This document shows, piece by piece, positions 54,157-64,000 of a DNA stretch of 64,000 nucleotides (its first letter is position 1; each line of letters begins with the position of its first letter). Under the pieces are notes generated by a model. It did no database searches. It was not told the DNA's origin and worked only from the letters and a program-made list of their open reading frames with translations. Where the stretch lies: positions 1 through 64,000 of the forward strand of contig JAIXMG010000045.1 of the NCBI GenBank assembly GCA_025201345.1. Reading direction: 5' to 3'. This DNA is from Thamnidium elegans (lineage: Eukaryota; Mucoromycota; Mucoromycetes; Mucorales; Mucoraceae). The translations under genes and the position numbers were made by a program.

Positions 54157-54309
54157 TTGTTTTTTTTTTTTGGGTTGTATTTGTAAGAAAAAGAAAAAAG
54201 CCGATTAGAAATTCTAGTCACGCGTACATCAGTTTTCTCCTTTTTATTTTATTTTTGATAAAGTATCTTGAATTCCCCTTTTTTGTTTTTTTTTTGTTTG
54301 CAACTCATC

Positions 54310-54433
54310 ATGTCGCAACAAGTTGAGTATCAAGATCCCATATTAACGCCGGGAAAGTTGAGAAAGATTGTCCAAAACTTGCCTGGAAAAACCAAGGTAA
54401 AAAAGTATACACATAAAAATATACAAAAAGCAG

Positions 54434-54469
<36 letters not shown>

Positions 54470-57400
54470 TACTTTATCGCATAGGATCAACATACAGAAT
54501 ATGAATATCAATGTGACGCAGATACGTTTGAAAACGAAATCAATGAATTTTTCAAATACACAGAAGTGACAGTTCAATTACAAGAGTATCGTAAATTATA
54601 CGAAAAGGAATACAATGGAGGAATAATGCGTCGCCAAGATATCGTGTTGTTATTGGACCAGCTGGAACTATCGGACCAAGAATCTAGATTGAAAGCGAGT
54701 AAATTGTTGGTATATATTGCACTAGGTAGCTTTACAATGAATAAAAAAGAATCAAATCAAGATCGTATACAGAAATTAATGGAACATGCCAATTTGTTAA
54801 TTGAATGTGGTGCATTTAATATCTTTTATCAAAAGTTACAGCAATCACTAGACAAGTTAGTTAGTTTACTATAAAACTATATGAAAGATACTAATATAAT
54901 ATATATATATATATATAAAAGTTGGTTTGAGTTAGATTTATACTTGACTTTGTTGTATGTTTTATTGGAATCTCAACGATATCAATACCCGTCAAAACCA
55001 AGCAAGAAATTCAAACTCGATCTTGTTACATTGGAACCTAATCTAATTGGGTTCTTGCTCTCATTGGTGGCAAAGTTGCGGGAAAAACTTAATACTTCTT
55101 TTCCTGTCAAGAAGGTAATAAATACATTAAAAGAAAATAAAGAAATAATCTCCTCCTTTTTTTCTCTCTCTCTTACAATTGCTGTAGGTTATATTATTAC
55201 TTTGGAAATCATTACTATTTATGTCTGGTGGTTTAGAAAGTATCAAGGAATCTACTCAGGCCTTCAAAGAATCATTTGGCCTATCCACTAACCCAAATAT
55301 TATTTCTAAAAGTACACCACAAGATTTACATTTGTTTCAAACACAAGTAACAGATAAATACCCTGGTTATATCGCACCTAAATTTCCAATCGATATTAGT
55401 TCTCCATTAACTCTTCATGCATCTAACACACTCTCTCAAGCAATGGGTTATGCCAATGCTACTAACCAAATTGAATTATTGTATCAAACGTTATTTCCAC
55501 CAAAATCATCGGTTAATGGTACTAGTGTATTTTTGGCTAATAAGAAGTCTAACCATCAGGTACAGCATTATTTTATGTACCCCTCACATGTATCACCTAC
55601 GCTTATTCTACCGCTAACTCATCAGGGTTCTGGTGTGCCGGAAAGTATTAAGGAAGCAGGTCAGGTGTTTGAAAAGCATATGCATACTTCATTATCAAAT
55701 TATCAAATCATTCAAGAAAGGTCGAAGGCTATTCAAAGATGGAAGTTAATTGAAGAAACTAAAGATGATAACTATAAGATTGAGTTACAGGATGACGACA
55801 GTATTGACTTACTTGAAAAAATATATGCATGTATTTATTATTATTATTGTGATTGTTATTGTTATTAATTTTTATATATTAGGCAAATGTAATACCTGAT
55901 TTTCAAAATATTATTATTGTATTATTGAAATTACTGTTAACTTCTGTCAATACGTCAAATAATAATCAAGGTGATGTTAAAGAAAAATTAAATACGCCAG
56001 AGAATATTACGTTGGAGTATTTGGAAGAGGTTGATTTGGTTCGAAATCGTGAAGTTTATTCGAAGGCCATTTCTGGTATTTTACTATTACTGTTAAAATG
56101 GACAAAAGCATCTCGTAAGTAGGTAGTAAAGAACACCTCTAAATAAAAAAAAAAGAGAGATAAACTTATCAAAAATATAGATGTACTCAAGTTTGAATAT
56201 ATTTCTCAATTGCTGGTTGATTCCGGTTGTTTATTATTGATCCTAAAGATTATTGGACTGCAAGAGATTACAGATTTAGTCAAGGCACAAACAGATATAC
56301 CTTACTACGCTTTTTTTGATTATAATATTAATCGTGACCCAGATTCCATTGAGCCGTTACCTATCTCTGTCACAAATCGAAGAAATATGTTTTGGGCTAT
56401 TAATTATCTACGAGTACTTCAAATGTTGACAAAGCATAAGACACATCGAGTGATGTTACTTGCTCAGTATAAATCTTCGGTAAATAACATGTATAACTTT
56501 AAAAGTGTAAAAACTTATATTTTTTTTTCCTTTAAAAAAAAGGCTATTTTAAAACGAATGTTAAAAATATCACATCCTGTTTTAGAGTTGTATACTTTAA
56601 AGCTATTAAAAAGTCAAGTTCCGTACCTAGGAAGAAAATGGAGATCACGTAAAAAAAAAAAAAAAAAAAAAAAAAATTATCGGTTGACATGTCAACTAAT
56701 AACTACTTTATATATATAGAGAATATGAGAATCATATCTGCCATTTACTTGAACTGTTATACAGTTTTAAAAGATGATTGGATATCTAAAATAAATTTTG
56801 ATGAAGATCTAGAAGAAGGAAAGGTAAAAAAAAAAAAAAATATAAATACGATAAAAGTTAATCTATTAAAACCTTGTAAAACCTAGATGCAAGAGCACAA
56901 TCTAAGAATTCTCACATACACTTACAATGGCGAAAGATATCTACCATCTTTACTTCCTCTTCATGACGAAGTCAATACAGAAAAGGGGTTTACACCTACA
57001 GGTCCCGGATTTAGTGGTTTCCATCGATATGACATTAATAACCTGACAGATGAAGAAGAATTCGATCAAGTGTTTTTAAAAGATTATAAAGTTTGGCTTG
57101 AATCCGAAACATTTTACAATGATACAGAGGAGGAAATAATGACAGGTACACAAGTGGATACACCAGACGCCGCTAGCACCCCTTATCCTTTTAATACTCC
57201 TGATACTATCTCGCATCAGCAATTAACACTGGAAATTAACAAGTTATATATACAGCAATTGAATCAACAGTTTAAACCGACACATTCTACAGTGTCAACA
57301 GATACATGGGAATCGCCACCGACACCGAGAAAGTCATTAACGCCGCTGGCTAGGTACCAGGGTCAACAAGGTGTTGTTGAACGCACAGATGATGAAGAGT

Positions 57401-57591
57401 ATGTACAAGATGCCGAAGACTTTATGTATCAGTTAATGCAAGTAGAAGATACGACAGTAAAAAAATGGAATGATCTTCAACCAGCCGAAACAAAATATCG
57501 GTACATTTTATTTGACGATGAACTGTATTATTCACCTGATACAGCTACAAGTGAAGATGATGACAGTCAATATTCTGGGACCCGAGGTTAA
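54310..57591 (+). CDS. FAR11: Far11/STRIP1-like component of the STRIPAK complex
   Basis: About ten exons give close to 900 residues. Far11 and STRIP1/2 are the scaffold subunits of the STRIPAK phosphatase-kinase complex that regulates septation, cell fusion and TORC2. The N-terminal region (TEYEYQCDADTFENEINEFF, then YTEVTVQLQEYRKLYEKEYN, GGIMRRQDIVLLLDQLEL) is the N1221 part; later parts include LLLWKSLLFMSGGLESIK, NVIPDFQNIIIVLLKLLLTS, SHPVLELYTLKLLKSQVPYL and GRKWRSR, matching the conserved DUF3402 block with YLGRKWRS. The final exon, after YNGERYLPSLLPLHDE, is acidic and low-complexity. Long poly-A or AT tracts fill the introns. Domain call is strong. Confidence 0.88.
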
Positions 57592-58631
57592 AATATCTAT
57601 TTTGACTACATACACCCTTATTAAAAAAAAACCAGATTAAATAAAGTAATGTAACGCTGGAATAATAATAATAAAAAAAAAAACGACAAAACTCGTGATT
57701 ATAATACAATTGAAGCAAGATGCACACACGACCTTTTATTATTTCCGGGCTCTTTTTAATGTATAACAAGTAAGATAGGTTAGCTATATTTCTATTTTTA
57801 TATATGAAAAGGGCTAATGCACAAACAATAATGTAAAGATCATCATTATTTTACTAGGGGAATATATATATATATATTTATAAAGAGGTATTATTTTCAA
57901 GTGTAGTTATATAATAAGTAAAGGGGGAGAGGGAGGAGTTGCAAGAAATAACTGAACGGTTTCAAGTGTATATCGGAGTAGAATGAATAAGTAAGTATAC
58001 ATGATTACCTTTTTATGCATCACTATCCCCCATATTATACTACATTTGATCTGTACAAATCAAAATCAAAACTTATCTTTTTTTCTTTCTTTTTAAAAAA
58101 AAGAAAGAAAAAAAAAGAAAAGTCTAATGGGTATAATAAGTTAAAAATTGGACTTGGTAAGGAGATTATAGTGCCTTGTATGGAATTTAATATGATATAG
58201 ATGGTTTAAAGCTGTCTATCTGTCTGTCCTACAATTAGAACACGTGTGACCTCATTTACTATCAAATAAAAGAATACCCTGCAACTGTGGTAGCTCATTA
58301 TTTTGTATTCTCCGCCTTCCCCGCTGTTATTAGTAACGAAGCCCTCTTTTTCTGTGGGTGAGTGAGTGTGTGTGTGTGCTTCAAGTGTGTATTATATGTA
58401 TATATATCTAATTTTTTTCCCCTTCTTTTTTTTTTTTTTTTTTTCTCTTTTCCCCTTTTCTCTTTTTTCTTTTTTTTTTTTTTTTTTTTTTTTTTTTCAA
58501 CATACTTTTTTTATTCTGCTTTTTTCTTTTTTACAGCTGCTGCTTTTTTTTTTTTTGATATATTATAATACACCAACATAAACAAAAAAGAAGAAAAAAA
58601 AAATATAGAAATAAAATAGAGAAAATAGAAA
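57592..58631. promoter_or_regulatory. Casein kinase gene upstream region
   Basis: About 1 kb without a gene. It ends in a strongly T-rich block (58425-58555), followed by an A-rich leader (aaaaaagaagaaaaaaaaaa) next to the ATG. A TnAn block lies near 58080-58115. Frames rich in Phe come from the T tract and are not genes. Confidence 0.4.
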
Positions 58632-60431
58632 ATGACTGCTCATCATCCACCATTGCATAAAAACAATAGTGCAGTTTCCACTTCTTCTCAATCATCTACG
58701 AACATTGTAGGTGTTCACTATAGAGTTGGAAAAAAACTAGGAGAAGGAAGTTTTGGTGTTCTTTATGAAGGTAAAGGAAAAAAAAAAATGTTTATTATTC
58801 AATGTATAAAAATAGTCAATAACACAAGAAATTTATATTTAGGGCTCAACTTGTTAAATAATCAATCTGTAGCAATTAAATTTGAACCTAGAAAATCAGA
58901 CGCACCACAATTAAGAGACGAGTATAGAACTTATAAAGTACTTGCCGGTTTACGTAACGTAATATTCTTGTTTAATCACTTGGATAAAAAAAATACTAAA
59001 AAAAAAAAATTATATATATATATTTGTCGGACATACAGCCGGTGTTCCGAGTGCTTATTACTTTGGTCAAGAAGGATTACACAATATTCTTGTCATTGAT
59101 TTACTCGGGCCGAGTCTAGAAGATTTATTTGACATGTGTGGGAGAAAGCATTCGATCAAGACAGTTGCAATGCTGGCAAAACAAATGGTAATATACATAT
59201 ATGATCCATATTACTTTTTTGTTTATTATTTCTAATATGTAAAATAGATTAATCGTGTAGAAAGTGTTCATGAAAGAAATTTAATTTATAGAGATATTAA
59301 ACCTGACAATTTTTTAATTGGTCGTCCTGGAACAAAGTATGCTAATATGGTCTTTATGATTGATTATGGAATGGCAAAGTTATATCGTGATCCAAAAACT
59401 AAGCAACATATTCCTTACCGAGAACGTAAAAGCTTGTCGGGAACTGCAAGATACATGAGTATCAATACCCATTTAGGAAGAGGTATGTTTTTTTTCTTTT
59501 CTTCTTTTCTTTTAATGTAAACAACAATCCTTTTATATGCATATTCTCTATTTACTTTATGGCTTAATGCTATTGTAATTGCTCTTTTTTATTGTACTTT
59601 TACATTGCAAAAAGATATTTTTTTGTTGTTGATCAAATTTATTTCCATGGCAACTTTAACTCCGATTTAATACTGGTTTTTATTTTTATTCTCAGAGCAA
59701 TCAAGAAGAGATGATTTAGAATCTTTGGGCCATGTATTTATGTACTTCTTACGAGGTTCGTTGCCTTGGCAAGGTCTTAAGGCTGCAACAAATAAACAAA
59801 AATATGAACGTATTGGAGAAAAGAAACAAACTACTCCTGTGAAGGAATTATGTGATGGATTCCCAGGTAATAATTATTTTCTGTTTTTGTTTGTTACAAA
59901 ATATACTTACTTTTTTTTTAAAAAAAAAATGCAGAAGAATTTGGCATTTACCTACAATACGTACGTAAATTAGGATTTGAGGAATCACCTGATTATGACT
60001 TTTTAAGAGAACTCTTCAATAAAGTGTTGCGTCGTATGGGCGATTCAGATGATGGTATATACGATTGGATGTTACTTAATGGAAAGGGAACCGAGACGCG
60101 TGAAAGTAGACGTCAAGCTCGTGAAGAACAATCTAAACTTACACTTCAACCTACAAGCTATGCTCGTCGATCTAATCATACACCTAATTCGGTGAAACGC
60201 CACGCTTCTCACCCTAATAATAACTCTAATACGATTACGCCACCTTTACCAACTATGCCTTCTACGCCTACTGCCGTCAGAAATACATCAAATGATGCTT
60301 ACAAGAAAATGCCTGATGCTCATAATCATGGTAACTTAGATCAACCTTCTTATGAACAAAACCAAAAGGAAGAACATAGGGGTGGTTTCTGGCATACCTT
60401 AATGTCTTTAATGACTTGTGGTACCCACTAG
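58632..60431 (+). CDS. Casein kinase I, plasma-membrane (Yck1/2) type
   Basis: Six exons. CK1 phosphorylates Ser/Thr primed by acidic or phosphorylated residues and, in Yck forms, controls morphogenesis, endocytosis and nutrient transporters. The Gly loop is [12 protein letters not shown], the catalytic Lys is in SVAIKFEP, the loop is [15 protein letters not shown], then [33 protein letters not shown], and LPWQGLKA. The usual DFG of CK1 is DYG here. The tail (about 120 residues) is Pro/Ser/Asn-rich and ends [10 protein letters not shown], with one Cys near the end; Yck proteins are palmitoylated at a C-terminal Cys pair, here apparently a single Cys. Splice phases fit. Confidence 0.92.
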
Positions 60432-61509
60432 AAGATCAAAAACTATAGATTATGCTATATAAACAACAAAATACCAACCATACCTTTTTTTTTATATATT
60501 TTTTTCTTCTTCTTCTTCTCCCCCCCTTTTTTCTAAAAAAAAACAAACAAACAAAAAATTCCTTTTTTTTATTTCATACAACTGATATAATTATATAATA
60601 CAAATTACTACTATTACTGCCCCCCAAAACTGTATCTTTTTGTTATTGTTTTTATTTATATATAAATGGAAAAAGAAAGTAAAAAATATATATACATTGG
60701 CGTTTATAGTTGGACTTGGTATCAAATCCGCGTCATATTTTACCTTACCACGACACAATGAACCATGTTTAGCACATGTATACCTATTGCACTTTTTGCA
60801 AGAAAAAAAATGATCCCACTCAACTCGTAGAGACAATAGGAAATACGCTTGGTAGACGCCGCTCCAAATTAGTAAAAAAAAATGACAGAAAAAAAAAAGT
60901 ACAATCATCTTTTGGCGATAAATCATCAGATTTATAAAGAACATCCAAATTAAAAAGATGTGTTATCCCCTTTTTAATTCATCCTTTGCAAATTTTAATC
61001 AGTACAAAAAAGATATACACGCAACAACAAGAGCAACAACAAAAAAACCGATCTTTTTTTTTTTACGCCCGTAGGAGATCTACTTGCGTTTTAATGAGCT
61101 CACAATGAACTCACGATGATGATCGATCTTTTTAAACCGGATATTTAAAAAGAAAAGGCAAAAGATCAGCAAAATAAAAATACATACAAAGTTTCCTGTA
61201 TATTACAATTTACTTTTATTGTTTTTAATCAAATGCATTTATAATATTTAAATGAAGCAATAGATCTTCAGCTGTAACTAAGTGGAAACTGCAAAACACA
61301 AAAGGAGTTTAGCACGTTTTCAATAGTTCTTTTGTTATGTGTTGCAAAAGAATTACCTCGTGCATTCAAGCTTTTCGTTTTGGGTTTTTTTTATGGTGAC
61401 ACCTTACTCATTATTAAAACCCCCTTCTTTTTTTTTTCACGCTGTTCTTCAAAAAAAAAAATCATAAAAAAATTGTTTTCTTTTCTTCTTTATAACTTTT
61501 AATAATAGT
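60432..61509. other. Gene-free stretch with divergent poly-T/poly-A blocks
   Basis: About 1.1 kb. Contains ttcttcttcttc and poly-A/T tracts. No gene supported; the minus-strand open stretch near 60591-60944 is Phe-rich and looks like chance. It holds the casein kinase 3' flank and the promoter of the Q/P-rich gene. Confidence 0.4.
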
Positions 61510-62781
61510 ATGGGTCTCTTAAAATTAGGAAGTATTTACAAGAAAAAGAGTAAAAAAGAGGTACATGTACCTGCTTTACCAAGTAAACCAGAACCGCTAT
61601 CTTTAGAGCTTAATTTACATAATTCAATTGACACGCCAGTCACTTCACCTCTCTCAAGCGACATCAACAATACCGTACCTGCAGGCTCAGGAAGCTTATT
61701 TGATGACATCTTTGCAGAGTTAGGTACTAAACCTACAAAACCTAAAGAAACAGGTATAGTTCGATTTTTTTACATACTTTTTTTTTTAAAAAAAAAGTAA
61801 ATCATACTAATATAAATAACTATTCAGTCATGGATAATGATTTTTCATTGGCGCTTGCCCTCTCACAACAACTTGAAATAGACCAAGATAACACGACGAG
61901 GATGACGGGCCCTACTAAAACAGGAAATAAGCCGTCCAAAGTTGAAAAGAAAGCGAACGATGTCAAACCGCCTGCTTTCCTTTTAGGAGGTGATAGCATT
62001 TATAGTAATTATTTGAGAGGTCTATCTGCCCTTGATAACACCGAGCCTTCTTCTTCTTCATTATCAACATCCATGTTTGATTCCATCTTAAATAAAAGTA
62101 CACCTACTACTGCCACCAGCGGATTCATTAGCCCACCCGTCACTTCTCCCACTACACCCTCTAGTCACACACCGGTAGTCGTACTGGACTCGGATATTTC
62201 GGACTCTGACGACTCCAAACTTTCAGACGACAGCGATGAAGAGTCTAATATGCAACGTAACCGACAACGTATGACAAAAGGTGTTCGACCGATTATGGAA
62301 AGACGTACACAGGATAATCGAGTGCTAGTGCAACGCAAAGTCGATAACTGGACCAATCGTGTAGACCCTGAACAACACACTGCTGAATTAAATGAGTCCA
62401 TGATTGAACGCATGAAGGATAGACACCGTACGCAAGTTAAAATGGCTGCCTTACGTAATCAGCAACAGTATCAAGATGAATTTAATTATCCTCCTCCTCC
62501 TCAACATATGGTTCCACAACCGTATGTACCCCCGGCTATGATGGCTTTACCTCCAAATGGTGTATTACAACACCCAGGTTTATTAATGGATCCTGTACAG
62601 ATGTATTATCCTGCTGCACCGCTTAATAATAATAACGAGGAGAATATGCATCAGCTGCAGCAGCAACCAATAAAACCATCTGTGTCTGTACCAGCTGCCT
62701 TTTTACCTAACCCTACCCATGCTTCCTTAGCTATTCCTCATCCACCGAAAGAAGAAGAAGAAGACCTTGAGAATCAACGTC

Positions 62782-62813
<32 letters not shown>

Positions 62814-63974
62814 GCATCAAAAGCTAAACTACAACGTAAATCTTATTTTGGACCTCAACCACCAATCAATCCCACCATGTCACAATCTAATAATCAAAGT
62901 CGCATAAGTGGTAGTACAACTAATATTAGTTCTGCGCGATTATCTTCTGCTTCTTCCGCAAGTGGTAAAAATAATTCGTCTACAGCTACGTTAGAACGTA
63001 TTGACGACGAGGAAGAAGAAGAAGAAGAAGAAGAACGACTTGCTGATTCCCCTGTTCCAATGGATACACCGTCTCCTGTACTGGAAGAACGTATAATCTT
63101 TGACGATGCCGTTGCAGCTGAAGAAGCGGACGCAGAAAATAGTGCTGATGAAGATGGCAGAGCTTCAGTTGCTTCAGTTTCTCCTCGCAGAAAGAAGTCC
63201 AGTAGAAAGTTACGCCAAAGCCAACACGAAGTTGTTGCAGAAACAATACCTCCACCGCCTGCTGTCGAAGAGTCAAGTTACACGAACCATACTGTTAGAG
63301 CTTCAAGGTCCACGCCAAACTTTAAGAAGGGGAAAAAGAAGATCAATAGTCGTAGTAGCAGTCGCCGAAACTCGCAAGATATGACGGGTTCTACGCCTTC
63401 TGAGTCAGTCACACCTCCTCCTTTACCCCATAATTCACCTTATATCAGCTACCAGTCAGAAGAAAATTTATATCATGTACCTAGGTCAAGTAGCCAGCAT
63501 CAATTACATCAACAGCAACTTCAATACAACCAAAACCAACAACATCGTCAGTCGTTAAGGCATATGAAGAGTGAACCTGATTTACCTAGACGGTCTCAAA
63601 GTGCCAACACGCAACAACAGGTACATCAACAGAAATTGTATCAGCAGCAACAACAGTTAAATATGGAATGGGAGCGTATGCAGTCTTATCAACGTGAACA
63701 GTTGTTAAAACAACAACACCAACATCAACATCAACAGCAGCCACCGTTTGTACCTATGTATCCAATGTATTATAACTCGCATGGTATGATGGATAAACCA
63801 TATACACAACCGCCATATACACAACCACCATATACACAGCCACCATTCGCACAACCACCATATACACAGCAACAGTATACACAACCACCATACGATCCTT
63901 ATCAAGGACCTGCTTATAATGTCAGTAGCCATAGTAAAAACAAACCAAATTATTACCAACAATCCTCTAGATAA
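61510..63974 (+). CDS. Large disordered Gln/Pro-rich protein with a UIM-like motif
   Basis: Two exons, 61510-61753 and 61828-63974, give nearly 800 residues with the last codon near the window end. Early in exon 2 the stretch DNDFSLALALSQQLEID has the acidic start, LALALS core and Leu/Glu end of a ubiquitin-interacting motif (x-E-x-D-L-x-LAx-AL-S). The rest is low complexity: acidic/Ser (DSDISDSDDSKLSDDSDEES), poly-Gln (QQQQQQQQQQQQ), poly-Glu, and a C-terminal run of PPYTQ-type units. Such prions-like tails are seen in fungal RNA-binding or endocytic regulators, but no domain is visible to decide. A function is not assigned. The UIM call is by eye and tentative. Confidence 0.7.
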
Positions 63975-64000
63975 ATTACTATTAGAAATATTTTATAAAA

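Noticed and set aside
58362..58581. Poly-Phe frames before the casein kinase gene
   Set aside because: They come purely from a T-rich tract; no conserved content.
60591..60944. 117-codon minus-strand frame with a few Cys
   Set aside because: Mostly Phe/Tyr/Asn from AT tracts; the short CKKCNRYTCAKHGSLC stretch looks zinc-finger-like, but no splice-supported gene could be built around it.
1..64000. tRNA, rRNA and CRISPR
   Set aside because: No TTCGA-type tRNA arm with matching acceptor stem, no rRNA text and no regularly spaced identical repeats were found on either strand by eye.

Overview
This window comes from an AT-rich fungal nuclear genome. Genes have many short introns (mostly 50-90 bp) with GTA(A/T)GT-type donors, and long poly-T, poly-A and (AT)n tracts fill the introns and spacers. 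The gene content (fungal Gpc1, Yck-type casein kinase, Far11, a SPX-RING protein, GDSL esterase relics, and gene families resembling those expanded in Mucorales) suggests an early-diverging filamentous fungus, most likely Mucoromycota. The phylum is an inference from gene style, not from a marker tree.

Layout. 1-4.2 kb: accessory DNA with a short MITE-like repeat, a spliced two-finger C2H2 gene, two copies of a degenerate gene segment, a hypothetical gene and a transposase helix-turn-helix relic. 4.3-9.3 kb: F-BAR/RhoGAP, UBR7-like E3 and Rab18 GTPase. 9.6-11.8 kb: accessory DNA with a LINE endonuclease fragment, a degenerate spliced fragment, an orphan ORF and a terminal-repeat motif. 12.2-22.3 kb: a dense block with deoxyribose-phosphate aldolase, a proline-rich ORF, Gpc1 acyltransferase, ethanolamine kinase, glycolipid transfer protein, a LYR-motif protein, a LAMTOR1/Meh1-like lysosomal anchor and an importin-alpha-like ARM protein. 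22.3-39 kb: a poly-Q membrane protein, an Emi1/DUF3128 protein, SmD1, a C2H2 factor, a large DENN protein with a zinc-binding segment, Apc11, ribosomal proteins uL5 and eS8, and a SPX-RING E3. 39-48 kb: gene-poor DNA with a broken GDSL esterase, a membrane-anchored hypothetical gene and a 4.4-kb TA-flanked element with long terminal inverted repeats that carries a degenerate gene. 48-64 kb: Yae1, an LRR protein, the CAF-1 large subunit, Far11/STRIP, casein kinase I and a Q/P-rich protein with a UIM-like motif.

Functional themes. Gpc1 (lysophosphatidylcholine synthesis), ethanolamine kinase (Kennedy pathway) and GLTP (lipid transfer) are consecutive, with Rab18 (lipid droplet/ER) nearby; this may be a loose lipid neighbourhood or chance. 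The Rab18 and DENN proteins, the LAMTOR1-like protein and the casein kinase all point to membrane traffic and nutrient signalling. Otherwise the genes are ordinary eukaryotic housekeeping genes without operon-like logic. No rRNA, tRNA or CRISPR was found. The most unusual material is the inverted-repeat element at 43.4-47.8 kb, the small inverted-repeat families, and the recurrent T-tract/A-tract blocks inside introns.
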